From assembly GCF_001442755.1 (NCBI RefSeq), contig NZ_CP006367.1:1-64000 (forward strand): a stretch of DNA of 64,000 nucleotides, read 5' to 3'. Positions 26,144 to 36,639 of the stretch are shown here, piece after piece (position 1 is the first letter of the stretch; the number at the start of each line of letters is the position of its first letter). The DNA is from Aureimonas sp. AU20. Lineage in GTDB: Bacteria > Pseudomonadota > Alphaproteobacteria > Rhizobiales > Rhizobiaceae. Below the pieces are notes generated by a model that did not search any database, was not told the origin of the DNA, and saw only the letters and a program-made list of their open reading frames with translations. A program made the position numbers and the translations under genes.

Positions 26144-29100
26144 ATGCGTCCCAACGTCTTTTCCATCTCGCCGGGCCTGCCCTTCCTGCCCACGCTGGCC
26201 GAGGGGGTCCTCTCGGGGCTCTTTCTGCCGGACCATCGCTTCGCCGACGATCCGCTGGCGCTGGCGGGGCTGACGATCCTCGTGCCGACGCGCCGCGCCG
26301 TGCGCGCGCTGGCCGAGGAGTTCACGCGAAGGCTGGGCGGGGCGGCAGCCATCCTGCCGCGCATCCGCCCGCTTGGCGACGCGGACGATCCGAGCGCGCT
26401 GTTCGAGGAGGGTCCGGGCGCCGAATTGATCGCCGAGATGAACGTGTTGGAGCGCCGCCTGCTACTGGCGCGCCTCGTGCGCATCTGGAAGGAAAGCATC
26501 AACCAGCAGGCGCTGCGCCTCCTGGCCGGCGAGGAGTTGATTCTGCCCGCCTCCAGCGCCGACGCGCTTTATCTCGCGAGCGATCTCTGCGCCTTTCTGG
26601 ACGAGGCGGTGAACGAGGAGGCGGGCCTTGCCAATCTTGCGCAGCTGGCGCCCGACCGGCTGGCCGAATGGTGGCAGCTGACGCTGACCTTCCTGCAGAT
26701 CCTGACCGAGCAATGGCCGGCGATCCTCGCCGAGCGCGGGCTGCAGGACCGCGCGGCGGCGCGCGTGCGCTGGTTCGACGCCGAAGCCGAGCGGCTGCGC
26801 CGGGCCCGGCCGGGCGCGCCGCTGATCGTCGCCGGCACCACGGCCACCGCCCCCTCCACCGTGCGCTTTCTTCAGGCCGTGGCCCAGCTTCCCGCCGGCG
26901 CGCTGGTGCTCCCCGGCATCGACTGCCATCTCGACGAGGAAAGCTTCCAGGCGATCGACGCCAAGCGCTCCATCGCCGCGCCCGGCCACCCCCAGCACGC
27001 CATGCGGCGCATCCTGACCGGCATCCTGATCGGCCGCGATCTCGTTCACTCCATCACCCCGGCCGAGGGCGATCCGCTGCTGGCGCGCGAGCGCTTCCTG
27101 TCGGACGCGCTGCGCCCGGCCGAGACCACCGATCTCTGGGCCGCCCAGGCCGAGCGGCACGGCACGGCGGCGCTGGACGGGCTGGAGCTGATCGAGGCGG
27201 CGGACGAGCGCGAGGAGGCGCTGGCCATCGCCGTCGCCATGCGCGACGCCTTGTCGGACCCCGCCGCCAAGGTGGCGCTCACGACGCCGGACCGCAATCT
27301 CGCCCGCCGCGTCGAGGCCGAGTTGGAGCGCTTCGGCATTCTCGCCAACGATTCCGCCGGCCGCCCGCTCTGGGCGACGCCGCCGGGCACGTTCACGCAG
27401 CTTGCGCTCACCGTCGCGATGGAGCCGGGCGATCCGGTGGCCCTCCTGTCGCTGCTCAAGCACCCGCTGCTGCGCCTCGGCTTTCCCGCAGCCGAGGCGC
27501 GCGACGCCGCGCGCGTGGTCGAGCTCATCGCCCTGCGCGGCGGCACGGGCGTCGCCGACGGCGCGTCGCTGGCCGCGCTCTTCGCGCGCCGCCGCGCGGA
27601 AGCCGAGGCCGAGGACGGGCGCGCGCCTCGCCCCGTGCGCCTGCTCGGCCAGGACGACCGCGACAAGGCGGCGATCCTCTGCGCCCGGCTGGAAGAGGCG
27701 TTGCAGCCGCTGGCGGGCCTTCGGGGAGACGGCGAAGGCGAGGTCGGCGACTACGCGCTCTGCCTCACCCGCGTTCTGGAAGCGCTGTCGCGCGACGAGG
27801 AGGGCAGGCCGAACCCGCTTTATGCCGAGGAAGCCGGCATCGGGCTGCGCGACTTCCTGCGCTCGCTCGTTTCGGCCCCCGAGACGGGCTTCAGCTTTCG
27901 CCCGGAAGAGCTGCCCGATGTGGTACGCGCGCTGATGAGCGACGTCACCGTGCAGCCGCGCGGTGGCCTGTCGCAGCGGGTCTTCGTCTGGGGTGCGCTG
28001 GAAGCACGCCTGCAGAATGTGGACGTGATGATTCTGGGCGGTCTCAACGAAGGCGTCTGGCCGCGCGCGGCGCGCTCCGACGCTTTTCTTTCGCGCGTCA
28101 TGCGCACTGAGATTGCGCTCGACCCGCCCGAGCGCCGCATCGGCCTTGCCGCGCACGATCTCTGGATGGCGCTCGGCAACCCGCGCGTCGTCATGGCCCG
28201 CTCGCATCGCTCGGGCGGCTCGCCCACGATCCGCTCGCGCTGGCTGCAACGCATCCTGACGCTGGCCGGCAAGGAAGGCGAAAAGGCGCTGCTAGAACGC
28301 GGCCGGGTCTATCTCGATCATGCGCGGGCGCTCGGCGCGGTGGAGCCGCAAGCGCCCACCCGCCGGCCCGAGCCCTGCCCGCCGCTGGAGGTGCGCCCGC
28401 GCCGCGCCTCCGTCACCGAGGTCGAGACCTGGGTACGCGATCCCTATGCCGTCTATGCCCGGCGCGTGTTGAAGCTCGACCCGCTGCCCGAGATGCTGCG
28501 CGCCCCCGGCGCCCCGGAGCGCGGCAATCTCTACCACGCCATTCTGCATCGCTTCGTGGCCGAAGGCCTCGACCCGGCGGCCGAAGACGCGGAAGCCCAA
28601 CTTCTCGCGATCGCGCGCGAGGAGTTCGAGCGGGAGAAGCTGCCGGCGGAGATCGAGGCGATCTGGTGGCCGCGCATGGAAACGCTGGCGCGCAACATGA
28701 TCGAATGGGAGCGCGAGCGCGCACCCGCCATCGAGACGAGCCTCACCGAGATTCGCGGCGAGCACGCCTTCCCCGATCTCGACTTTACCCTCACCGGTTA
28801 TGCCGACCGGATCGACCGGTTGCAGGACGGGCGCATCGAGATCGTCGACTACAAGACCGGCACGAACCCTTCGGTGAAGCAGGCGCGCACGCTGCTCGCG
28901 CCGCAATTGCCGCTGGAAGCGGCGATGGCGCGGCTCGGCGCCTTCGAGGCGCTGGGGCCGGTCTCCTCGGTGGCCGATCTTCTTTACGTGCGCCTGCGCG
29001 AGCGGGAGTTCTACGAGGAGCGCCTGGCGCATTCGGGCGGGCGCACGGGCGAGCCCCAGTCGGGCGACGATCTCGCCACCGCCGCGCTCGCTAGCCTCCG

Positions 29101-29254
29101 CCGGCTGATCGCGGCCTATCGCTCGGCCGACAAGACCTACCCCTCGCGCGCCCGGCCCTTCCTGGCGGGGGACACGTCGGGGCCTTACGACCATCTGGCG
29201 CGGGCGAAGGAATGGTCGGTCGCCGGCACGGCCGAGGAAGGAGAGGCGCCATGA
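26144..29254 (+). CDS. addB: Double-strand break repair protein AddB (alpha type)
   Basis: Subunit of the AddAB helicase-nuclease, which resects double-strand ends and loads RecA. 1036 residues. The N-terminal half has helicase-like folds without a canonical GKT Walker A (LTILVPTRRAVRAL), as expected for AddB. The C-terminal RecB-type nuclease domain shows GYADRIDRLQDGRIEIVDYKTG near residues 885-907. No cysteines are visible in the nuclease region, so the iron-sulfur cluster of the Bacillus protein is absent, consistent with the alphaproteobacterial type. The stop overlaps addA. Confidence 0.93.
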   Translation: MRPNVFSISPGLPFLPTLAEGVLSGLFLPDHRFADDPLALAGLTILVPTRRAVRALAEEFTRRLGGAAAILPRIRPLGDADDPSALFEEGPGAELIAEMNVLERRLLLARLVRIWKESINQQALRLLAGEELILPASSADALYLASDLCAFLDEAVNEEAGLANLAQLAPDRLAEWWQLTLTFLQILTEQWPAILAERGLQDRAAARVRWFDAEAERLRRARPGAPLIVAGTTATAPSTVRFLQAVAQLPAGALVLPGIDCHLDEESFQAIDAKRSIAAPGHPQHAMRRILTGILIGRDLVHSITPAEGDPLLARERFLSDALRPAETTDLWAAQAERHGTAALDGLELIEAADEREEALAIAVAMRDALSDPAAKVALTTPDRNLARRVEAELERFGILANDSAGRPLWATPPGTFTQLALTVAMEPGDPVALLSLLKHPLLRLGFPAAEARDAARVVELIALRGGTGVADGASLAALFARRRAEAEAEDGRAPRPVRLLGQDDRDKAAILCARLEEALQPLAGLRGDGEGEVGDYALCLTRVLEALSRDEEGRPNPLYAEEAGIGLRDFLRSLVSAPETGFSFRPEELPDVVRALMSDVTVQPRGGLSQRVFVWGALEARLQNVDVMILGGLNEGVWPRAARSDAFLSRVMRTEIALDPPERRIGLAAHDLWMALGNPRVVMARSHRSGGSPTIRSRWLQRILTLAGKEGEKALLERGRVYLDHARALGAVEPQAPTRRPEPCPPLEVRPRRASVTEVETWVRDPYAVYARRVLKLDPLPEMLRAPGAPERGNLYHAILHRFVAEGLDPAAEDAEAQLLAIAREEFEREKLPAEIEAIWWPRMETLARNMIEWERERAPAIETSLTEIRGEHAFPDLDFTLTGYADRIDRLQDGRIEIVDYKTGTNPSVKQARTLLAPQLPLEAAMARLGAFEALGPVSSVADLLYVRLREREFYEERLAHSGGRTGEPQSGDDLATAALASLRRLIAAYRSADKTYPSRARPFLAGDTSGPYDHLARAKEWSVAGTAEEGEAP

Positions 29255-32200
29255 ACATCGTCGTGCAAAGCGCCGAGGACCCGCAGCGCATCGCCTCCGA
29301 CCCGTCCCGCTCCGTGTTCGTGGCGGCCAATGCCGGCTCGGGCAAGACGCATGTGCTCACCGAGCGCGTGGTGCGCCTGCTGCTGTCGGGCGCCGAGCCC
29401 TCGCGCATCCTATGCCTGACCTACACCAAGGCCGCCGCCGCCGAGATGCAGACCCGCGTCTTCGCGCGCCTCGCCGCCTGGACCACGATGGAGGAGGAAG
29501 CGCTGGCCCGCGCGCTGGAGGCGCTGGAGCGCAAGCGCCCGTCGCGCGAGCGGATCGCAAAGGCGCGCCGGCTCTTCGCCTGCGCGCTGGAAACGCCGGG
29601 CGGCTTGAAGATCCAGACGATCCACGCATTCTGCGAGGCGATCCTCCACCAGTTTCCGATCGAGGCCAACATTCCCGGCCATTTCGAGGTGATGGACGAG
29701 ACCGAGAGCGCCCTGCTCCTGGCCGAGGCGCGGCGCATGTTCGTGGCCGGCTCCACGGACGATCCCGCCGACCCCGAGCGCGCCGCCCTGACGTTGGCCT
29801 TTGCCGACGCGCTGACCCTGGCGGGCGAATGGGGGCTCGACGCGCTGCTCGGCGAGATCGTCTCCAAGCGCGACCGCATCCGCCGCCATCTCGACGCCGT
29901 GGGCGGGCTGGAGGGCGCGGTGCCGGTGCTGCGCAAGGCGCTGGGCCTCAAGGAAGGCGACGACGAGGCGTCGATCCTCGCCGGCGCGATCGACCCGCCG
30001 GGCCTGGAGGAGAGTTTTCGCGAGGCGCTGGCGGAAGCGGCCGGGCGCTCCAATAAGGCGACCGACGCCAAGCTTCTGGAAAAGCTCAACGCCTTCGAGG
30101 CGGCCGAGACGCCCCTGCGCCGCTTCGAGGCGCTGCGCGAGCTCGTGCAGAAGAAGGATGGCGGGCGCTACAAGCCCTCCTCCGTTGCCACCAAGGCGGT
30201 GGCCGACACGTTTGCCGACTTCGCGGATCGGCTGGAAGAGGCGGCGGACTATGTGGACGCCGCCTGCGAGCGGCTCGCCACGCTGCGTCTCTTTCGCGCC
30301 AGCCGCGCCGCGCTCGCCATCGCCGAAAAGCTGGAGGGCGACTACGGCGCCCTGAAGCGCAAGCGGGGGCGGCTCGATTTCGAAGACCTGATCGTTCGCA
30401 CGGCCGACCTCCTCCTGCGGGCGGAAGCGTCGAGCTGGGTGCATTTCAAGCTCGACCAGGGCATCGACCATGTGCTGGTGGACGAGGCGCAGGACACGAG
30501 CCCGCGCCAGTGGGAGGTGGTGCGCCAGCTGGTCGAGGAGTTCTTCGCCGGCGGCGCCGCGCGCCAGATGCCGCGCACGATCTTCGCGGTGGGCGACGAG
30601 AAGCAGTCGATCTATTCCTTTCAGGGCGCCTCGCCCGCCATGTTCACCAACGAGCGGCTGAACCTCCAGCGCCTGGCGGAAGCCGCCGGCCTGCCCTTCG
30701 AGCGGGTCGAGTTGCACCGCTCCTTCCGCTCGGTGGCGGACGTGCTCAACGCCGTGGACCAGGTCTTCGCCGAGCCGGCCGACCGGCGCGGGCTCACCTT
30801 CGGCGGCGAGCCGCCGGTGCATGTCTCGGCGCGCGGCGCGGAGCCGGGGCTGATCGAGGTCTGGCCGGCGGTCGTGCCGACCGTCCGCGCCGTGTCCGAC
30901 GACTGGCTCGATCCGATCGACCATGAGCCCGAAGCCTCGCCCGCCAACCGGCTCGCGCGCCGCATCGCCGGCACGATCCGCGACTGGATCGGCCAGCCCA
31001 TCAGCGTGAAGGGCGAGCGGCGGCCGATCGGGCCGGGCGACGTTCTGGTTCTCGTGCGCAAGCGCTCCGGCTTCGTCGGCGCCATGGGCGCGGCGCTGCG
31101 CGAGGCCGCCATTCCCGTGGCCGGTGCCGACCGGCTGACGATCACCGACCATATCGCCGTGTCCGACCTCGTGGCGCTTGGGCGCATCGTCTCCAATGCG
31201 GAGGACGAGCTGTCGCTCGCCGCCGTTCTGAAGAGCCCGCTCTTCGGCTTCACCGACGACGACCTGATGGCGCTGGCGCTCTCGCGATCGACGGAAAGGC
31301 GCGCTGAGCCGCTTTATCTCGCGCTACGCTTTCTGACCTTCCGGGGCGCGGAAAAGCGCTTGCCGGACTTCGTCAAAGGCCCGGCGCGCGAGGCGCTGCT
31401 GGTCAAGGCGAGCGCAGCCTTCAAGCGACTGGAGGAGCTGCGCCGGCGCGCCGGCTTCGAGACGGTCTTCACCTTCTTCGCCCGCATTCTCGGCCCCGAG
31501 GGCGGGCGCGCGGCGCTGGTGGCCCGGCTCGGGCGCGATGCCGGAGACGTGGTGGACGCGTTTCTCGACCTGGCGCTGGCCGAAGAATCGGCCGGGCGCG
31601 GTGGGCTCGACGCCTTCCTGTCCGATCTCGAAGCCTCGCCGCCCGAGATCAAGCGGGAGACCGAGGGCGGGCGCGGCGAGGTGCGCATCATGACGACCCA
31701 CGCCTCCAAGGGGCTGGAAGCGCCGGTCGTGTTTCTGGTGGACCCCGGCTCGGCCCCGTTCAGCCACAGCCACGGCGCCAAGCTTCTGGAATGGACCGAC
31801 ATGCCGGGCCTGCCCCCCGGCCAGCCGCCGGGCTTTCTCTGGTGCCCGGAATCGGCGCTGCGCAACGACGTGGTACGTGCGCTTCAGGAAGGCGAGCGGG
31901 CCCGGGCCGAGGACGAATATCGCCGGCTTCTCTATGTCGGCATGACGCGCGCGGCCGACCGGCTGGTGGTCTGCGGCCTGTCGGGCACACGCGGGCCGGA
32001 CGACGCCTCCTGGCTGCAGCGCGTGGAGGCCGCGCTCGGCCCCCATGCGCGCGAGATCAAGGACCCCGAGACCGGCGAGCGGATGGCGCTGCGGCTCGGC
32101 GGCGATCCGCAGGGCGAAAGGCTGGCACCGGCTGCGCAGGCGCCCGCGCAGCCCCGCTCCCGCGCCATCGACCTCTCCCCCCTCCCGCCCGAGCCGCCCC

Positions 32201-32892
32201 CGCCCCGCCCGCTTGCCCCTTCCACAGCCGGCGGCGCGCATCGCATCGAGACGCTGGAGGAACTCGACATCCGGCCGCGCGAGGCGGCAGCGGATCTCGG
32301 CCCCGACGCGCTTTCGCCGGTTCTGGGCGGAGGGCGCGAGCCGGGCCTTGCGATCCGGCGCGGCACGCTGGTCCACAAGCTTCTGCAGATCCTGCCCGAC
32401 ATCGCGAGCGAGGACCGGGAAGAGCGCGCGCGACTGTTTCTGGGCGCGGCGGGCGCCTTCCTGCCGGAGGAGGAGCGGGAGGCGGTGCTGGCCAAGACCT
32501 GCGGCCTCCTGAAAGACCCGCGCTTCGCCGCCTATTTCGCGGACGGAAGCCGGGCGGAAGTCTCGGTCTCCGGCCGGCTGGAGCTGGGCGGCCATTCCTA
32601 TGTCGTGAACGGCTCGATCGACCGGCTGCGCGTTGAAGACGGGGTGGTTCGCATCCTCGACTATAAGACGAACAGAGTGTTCACCGATCGGCCGGAGGAG
32701 GTTCCCCCGCCCTACGTGCTTCAGCTCGCGCTCTATCGCGAACTGTTGAAGCCCTTGTACCCGCAGGCGGAAATCCGCGCCGCGCTGCTCTACACCGAAG
32801 GGCCGGCGCTGGTGGAAATCCCGGCCGAGGCGCTGGACCGGGCGCTGGCCGCGCGCGCCAAGCGGGCGGAAGGGGGCGAGGCCCGGGGCTGA
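29251..32892 (+). CDS. addA: Double-strand break repair helicase-nuclease AddA
   Basis: UvrD-family helicase with a C-terminal nuclease, 1213 residues. Walker A VAANAGSGKTHVLTERVV lies near residues 27-42. Motif II is LVDEAQDTSPRQW, motif III GDEKQSIYSFQGA, motif V/VI region IMTTHASKGLEAPVVF and YVGMTRAADRLVV. The nuclease motif VRILDYKTN is near residue 1137. A proline-rich hinge (about residues 970-1000) joins the helicase and nuclease parts. ATG 29251 has AAGGAGAGG upstream and overlaps the addB stop, so subunits are made together. Confidence 0.94.
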   Translation: MNIVVQSAEDPQRIASDPSRSVFVAANAGSGKTHVLTERVVRLLLSGAEPSRILCLTYTKAAAAEMQTRVFARLAAWTTMEEEALARALEALERKRPSRERIAKARRLFACALETPGGLKIQTIHAFCEAILHQFPIEANIPGHFEVMDETESALLLAEARRMFVAGSTDDPADPERAALTLAFADALTLAGEWGLDALLGEIVSKRDRIRRHLDAVGGLEGAVPVLRKALGLKEGDDEASILAGAIDPPGLEESFREALAEAAGRSNKATDAKLLEKLNAFEAAETPLRRFEALRELVQKKDGGRYKPSSVATKAVADTFADFADRLEEAADYVDAACERLATLRLFRASRAALAIAEKLEGDYGALKRKRGRLDFEDLIVRTADLLLRAEASSWVHFKLDQGIDHVLVDEAQDTSPRQWEVVRQLVEEFFAGGAARQMPRTIFAVGDEKQSIYSFQGASPAMFTNERLNLQRLAEAAGLPFERVELHRSFRSVADVLNAVDQVFAEPADRRGLTFGGEPPVHVSARGAEPGLIEVWPAVVPTVRAVSDDWLDPIDHEPEASPANRLARRIAGTIRDWIGQPISVKGERRPIGPGDVLVLVRKRSGFVGAMGAALREAAIPVAGADRLTITDHIAVSDLVALGRIVSNAEDELSLAAVLKSPLFGFTDDDLMALALSRSTERRAEPLYLALRFLTFRGAEKRLPDFVKGPAREALLVKASAAFKRLEELRRRAGFETVFTFFARILGPEGGRAALVARLGRDAGDVVDAFLDLALAEESAGRGGLDAFLSDLEASPPEIKRETEGGRGEVRIMTTHASKGLEAPVVFLVDPGSAPFSHSHGAKLLEWTDMPGLPPGQPPGFLWCPESALRNDVVRALQEGERARAEDEYRRLLYVGMTRAADRLVVCGLSGTRGPDDASWLQRVEAALGPHAREIKDPETGERMALRLGGDPQGERLAPAAQAPAQPRSRAIDLSPLPPEPPPPRPLAPSTAGGAHRIETLEELDIRPREAAADLGPDALSPVLGGGREPGLAIRRGTLVHKLLQILPDIASEDREERARLFLGAAGAFLPEEEREAVLAKTCGLLKDPRFAAYFADGSRAEVSVSGRLELGGHSYVVNGSIDRLRVEDGVVRILDYKTNRVFTDRPEEVPPPYVLQLALYRELLKPLYPQAEIRAALLYTEGPALVEIPAEALDRALAARAKRAEGGEARG

Positions 32893-33028
32893 GGCCGGCG
32901 CGCGCTTGAAGCCGGGCCTCCGGCCATCTACCTATGGTGCACCGAACGCGCCGGCCCGTTGCCGAGTCGCGCTCTTTCTCTCCCATGCCGGGCGCGCTTG
33001 AGCCCCGGCGTCTCACCGGAGCCGACAC

Positions 33029-33352
33029 ATGGCCACGAAGAAGACCGACAACAGCAACTTCCAGTCCGACGTCCTCCAGAACGCCAAGCCCGTGGTGGTG
33101 GACTTCTGGGCGGAGTGGTGCGGCCCCTGCAAGATGATCGCCCCGGCCTTGGAAGAGATTTCCGAAGAGATGGGCGCCGTCGACATCGTGAAAGTGAATA
33201 TCGACGAGAACCCGGACCTCGCCGCCCAGTTCGGCGTGCGCTCGATCCCGACGCTCATGCTCTTCAAGAACGGCGAGCAGGCCTCGGTCCAGGTCGGCGC
33301 GGCGCCCAAATCCAAGCTCGTCGCCTGGATCAATTCCAACGTCGCCGCCTGA
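33029..33352 (+). CDS. trxA: Thioredoxin
   Basis: Cytoplasmic disulfide reductase of 107 residues. The active site WCGPC lies at residues 30-34 in [17 protein letters not shown], and the cis-proline loop reads [11 protein letters not shown]. It donates electrons to ribonucleotide reductase, methionine sulfoxide reductase and others after reduction by TrxB. It follows addA by 136 bases, in a gap that holds its likely promoter, and is closed by a strong terminator. addAB-trxA is the usual order in this group. Confidence 0.97.
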   Translation: MATKKTDNSNFQSDVLQNAKPVVVDFWAEWCGPCKMIAPALEEISEEMGAVDIVKVNIDENPDLAAQFGVRSIPTLMLFKNGEQASVQVGAAPKSKLVAWINSNVAA

Positions 33353-33373
33353 TCCAAGGCAGACGCCCGAATG

Positions 33374-33405
33374 AAAAAAAGCCCGCGCTCCGGCGCGGGC
33401 TTTTT
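33374..33405. terminator. Bidirectional terminator between trxA and folC
   Basis: AAAAAAAGCCCGCGC and GCGCGGGCTTTTT arms around a TCCG-type loop, between convergent genes. A-run and T-run let it work in both directions. Confidence 0.92.
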
Positions 33406-33436
33406 CGTGCGCTTTTCTGGGTGGCAAGCAGGCCGC

Positions 33437-34774
33437 TCAGCGCGGCGCGAGGCCGCTTTCGCGCAGGACCTCGCCGACGAGATAAAGCGAGCCGCAGACG
33501 ATGAAGCGCGGCGCGGGGCTCGACTGCCAGCCGGTGGACACCAGCCGGATCGCCTCTTCCACACTGTCGCAGGGCTCGGCCTCGAGGCCCGCCTCGCTCG
33601 CCGCGTCGGCCAGCTCGTCGGCCGATAGGCCGCTGTCGGACGAGCGGATCGGCACGGTGAAGACATGCCGCGCCATGCCGGCGAAGGCCTCGAAGAAGCC
33701 GACCGGCTCCTTGGTGTTGAGCATACCGGTGATGAGGAAGAGGGGCCGCTGCACGCGGTCTTCCATATCGGCCAGCGCCTCGGCCACCACCGTTCCCGCG
33801 CCCGGATTATGGCCGCCGTCGAGCCAAAGTTCCGAGCCCGGCACGCAGAGCTCGAACAGGCGCCCCGAAGTGACGCGCTGCAGCCGACCCGGCCATTCCA
33901 CCCGCGTCAGCCCCGCCTCGATCGCCGCCTGCGAGGGGTCGAAGCCCGCCGCGCGCAGCGCCGCGATGGCAGTAGCGGCATTGCCGATCTGATGCCGGCC
34001 GGCCAGGCGCGGCATCGGCAGGTCGAGAAGGCCGCGCTCGTCCTGAAACACGAGGCGCCCATGCTCCTCGTAGGCGAGGAAATCCTGCCCGTAGACATGA
34101 ACGGGCGCGCCGGTGCGCTGGGCCTGTGTGCACAGGACGTCGAGCGCGCCCGTGCTGGTCTGCGGGCCAATCACCACGGGCGCGCCGCGCTTGAAGATGC
34201 CGGCCTTCTCGGCCGCGATCTGTTCCACCGTGTCGCCAAGAAAGCTCTGGTGGTCGAGCGAGATGGAGGTGACCACGCTGACCGCCGGCTTCTCGATCAC
34301 GTTGGTCGCGTCGAAGCGCCCGCCGAGGCCGACTTCCAGAAGAACCGCGTCGGCCGGGTTCTCGGAAAAAAGCAGGAAAGTGACCGCCGTCAGAAGCTCG
34401 AAGACGGTGATGGGCCTGTCCGCGTTGGCGCTCGCGACCCGCCGGATCGCCTCCGCCAGCGCCTCGTCGGAAACGAGTTCGCCGCGCCCGCCGGCCCGGC
34501 CGATCCGGTAGCGCTCGTGCCAGTCGACGAGATGGGGCGAGGTGTGGACATGAGCGGCCTTGCCCGCCGCCTCCAGGATCGCGCGGCAGAAGGCGGTGGT
34601 GGAGCCCTTGCCGTTCGTGCCGGCAATGTGGATCACGGGCGCGAGCCTGTCCTGCGGCGCGCCGAGATCGGCGAGCAGCCGGACGATCCGGTCGAGCTTC
34701 AGGTCGAAGCCCTTGGGATGAAGCTCGAGAAGCTTGCCGATCTCCCGATCGGCAAGGCTGGGGGCGGATGTCAC
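33437..34774 (-). CDS. folC: Dihydrofolate/folylpolyglutamate synthase FolC
   Basis: Bifunctional ligase of 445 residues that adds glutamate to dihydropteroate and extends polyglutamate tails on folates. The ATP loop is HIAGTNGKGSTTAFCRAIL near residues 47-65. LEVGLGGRFDATN and the C-terminal domain LDGGHNPGAG are family signatures. The start is GTG 34774; the longer open frame upstream reads through accD out of frame. It is the last gene of the trpF-to-folC unit and begins 14 bases after accD. Converges on trxA across a shared terminator. Confidence 0.94.
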   Translation of the reverse strand: MTSAPSLADREIGKLLELHPKGFDLKLDRIVRLLADLGAPQDRLAPVIHIAGTNGKGSTTAFCRAILEAAGKAAHVHTSPHLVDWHERYRIGRAGGRGELVSDEALAEAIRRVASANADRPITVFELLTAVTFLLFSENPADAVLLEVGLGGRFDATNVIEKPAVSVVTSISLDHQSFLGDTVEQIAAEKAGIFKRGAPVVIGPQTSTGALDVLCTQAQRTGAPVHVYGQDFLAYEEHGRLVFQDERGLLDLPMPRLAGRHQIGNAATAIAALRAAGFDPSQAAIEAGLTRVEWPGRLQRVTSGRLFELCVPGSELWLDGGHNPGAGTVVAEALADMEDRVQRPLFLITGMLNTKEPVGFFEAFAGMARHVFTVPIRSSDSGLSADELADAASEAGLEAEPCDSVEEAIRLVSTGWQSSPAPRFIVCGSLYLVGEVLRESGLAPR

Positions 34775-34788
34775 GGGCGCTCTGTCTC

Positions 34789-35709
34789 TCAGGCCGATTC
34801 GAGCGCGGCAGTAGCCTCGCCGCCCGCCTCCGGGGGCGGGGGCAGAAGCGCGACGGGCGTCTTGGTCAGCACCTTGAGGAGCCGGGCGATCGTTCCCTTC
34901 AGCTCGTGCCGGTGGACCACCATGTCCACCATGCCGTGTTCCATCAGATATTCCGAGCGCTGGAAGCCCTCGGGCAGCTTCTCGCGGATCGTCTGCTCGA
35001 TCACGCGCGCGCCGGCAAAGCCGATCACCGCGCCGGGCTCGGCGATGTGCACGTCGCCCAGCATGGCGTAGGAGGCGGTGACGCCGCCGGTCGTCGGATT
35101 GGTGAGGATGACGATATAGGGGAGGCCGGCGTCCTTCACCATGTCCACCGCCACCGTGGTGCGCGGCAACTGCATGAGCGACAGGATGCCCTCCTGCATG
35201 CGCGCGCCGCCCGAGCCGGCGAAGAGGACGAGGGGGCGCTTGCGGTCCACCGCCGTCTCGGCGGCGGTGACGATCGCCTCGCCCGCCGCCATGCCGAGCG
35301 AGCCGCCCATGAAGGCGAAGTCCTGCACGGCGGCGACGACCGGCAGCGTCTCGATCTCGCCGGCGGCCACCAGCACGGAGTCCTCGAGGCCCGTCTTGGC
35401 CTTGTATTCCTTCAGCCGGTCCGTGTAGCGCTTCGAATCGCGGAACTTCAGCGGATCGAGCGGCACCTTCTCCAGGGCGATCTCCTCGAAGACGCCATTG
35501 TCGAAGAAATGCGTCAGCCGGTCCCGCGCCCCGATCTTCATATGGACGTTGGAGGACGGGATGACGAACTGGTTCGCCTCCAGATCCTTGTGGAACACCA
35601 TCTCGCCCGTTTCCGGGCACTTGATCCAGAGATTCTCCGGCACCTCGCGCGAGGGCTGGCCGAGAAGGCTGGTGAGCTTGGGGCGGACGTAGTTGGTGAT
35701 CCAGTTCAT
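34789..35709 (-). CDS. accD: Acetyl-CoA carboxylase beta subunit AccD, no zinc ribbon
   Basis: Carboxyltransferase subunit of 306 residues that with AccA moves CO2 from biotin to acetyl-CoA, the first committed fatty acid step. The core is intact ([54 protein letters not shown]). The N-terminal zinc ribbon of the E. coli type is degraded: [15 protein letters not shown] keeps one cysteine of the first pair, and the second pair reads IPSS. Similar sequences occur in other Rhizobiales (from memory). ATG 35709 ([12 protein letters not shown]) is family-typical. Gene order trpA-accD-folC is conserved. Confidence 0.95.
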   Translation of the reverse strand: MNWITNYVRPKLTSLLGQPSREVPENLWIKCPETGEMVFHKDLEANQFVIPSSNVHMKIGARDRLTHFFDNGVFEEIALEKVPLDPLKFRDSKRYTDRLKEYKAKTGLEDSVLVAAGEIETLPVVAAVQDFAFMGGSLGMAAGEAIVTAAETAVDRKRPLVLFAGSGGARMQEGILSLMQLPRTTVAVDMVKDAGLPYIVILTNPTTGGVTASYAMLGDVHIAEPGAVIGFAGARVIEQTIREKLPEGFQRSEYLMEHGMVDMVVHRHELKGTIARLLKVLTKTPVALLPPPPEAGGEATAALESA

Positions 35710-35774
35710 CGGGACGATCCCTCGAAAGTCATGCGGCCCGGAGAAGGGCTGGAAAGGCTGAGATGGCGGCTGGC

Positions 35775-36602
35775 TCAGGCCGCCGCAAGCTTGCACTCGG
35801 ACAGGCCGTCGGCGAGTTCACGCACCAGCGAGGTCACGGCCTCCACCATGGCGGGCGTGCCACCCTCGACCGCCGCCTCCAAGGCCGCGACGAGCGCGGA
35901 GCCGACCACGACGCCGTCGGCATGACGGCCGATGGCGCGGGCCTGCTCGGCCGTGCGCACGCCGAAGCCGACGCAGACCGGAAGGCTCGTCTGACCCTTG
36001 ATGCGCTGCACCGCAGCCGAGACGGCCGAGGCGTCCGGCGCGGCGGAGCCGGTGATGCCGTTGATCGAGACGTAGTAGACGAAGCCTGACGTGTTCTTCA
36101 AAACGGCGGGAAGGCGCTTCTCGTCGGTGGTGGGCGTGGCGAGGCGCACGAAGTTGAGCCCGCCCCGGACGGCGGGAAGGCAGAGTTCGTCGTCCATCTC
36201 CGGCGGCAGGTCCACCACGATCAGCCCGTCGACCCCGGCGGCCTTGGCATCCGCCACGAAGCGCTCGACGCCGTAGATATAGACCGGGTTGAAATAGCCC
36301 ATGAGGATGATCGGCGTCGCTGCGTCGCCCTCGCGGAAGGCGCGGACCGTCTCCAGCGTGCGCCCCAGCGTCTCGCCGCCTTGCAGCGCGCGCAGCCCGG
36401 CGCGCTGGATGGCCGGGCCATCCGCCATCGGGTCGGAAAAGGGCATGCCGAGTTCGATGAGGTCGGCGCCCGCCGCCGGCAGGGCTTTCAGCACCGCCAG
36501 GGTCGTATCGCCATCCGGGTCCCCCGCCATGATGAAGGTCACGAGCGCGGGCCGGCCCTCGGCCTGCAGGGCGGCAAAGCGCGTCTCGATGCGTGTCGTC
36601 AT
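35775..36602 (-). CDS. trpA: Tryptophan synthase alpha subunit
   Basis: TIM-barrel lyase of 275 residues that cleaves indole-3-glycerol phosphate to indole and glyceraldehyde-3-phosphate; indole passes by tunnel to TrpB. The catalytic Glu is in [16 protein letters not shown] near residue 50 and the catalytic Asp in [14 protein letters not shown]. The phosphate loop is [10 protein letters not shown] with VVGSALV following. ATG 36602 has GAGG upstream; an in-frame ATG nine codons earlier is less likely. It is separated from trpB by cutA and a 149-residue gene. Confidence 0.95.
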   Translation of the reverse strand: MTTRIETRFAALQAEGRPALVTFIMAGDPDGDTTLAVLKALPAAGADLIELGMPFSDPMADGPAIQRAGLRALQGGETLGRTLETVRAFREGDAATPIILMGYFNPVYIYGVERFVADAKAAGVDGLIVVDLPPEMDDELCLPAVRGGLNFVRLATPTTDEKRLPAVLKNTSGFVYYVSINGITGSAAPDASAVSAAVQRIKGQTSLPVCVGFGVRTAEQARAIGRHADGVVVGSALVAALEAAVEGGTPAMVEAVTSLVRELADGLSECKLAAA

Positions 36603-36639
36603 GGGAAAGCCTCGCGCCCGGTTCGTCATCCAATATTCG

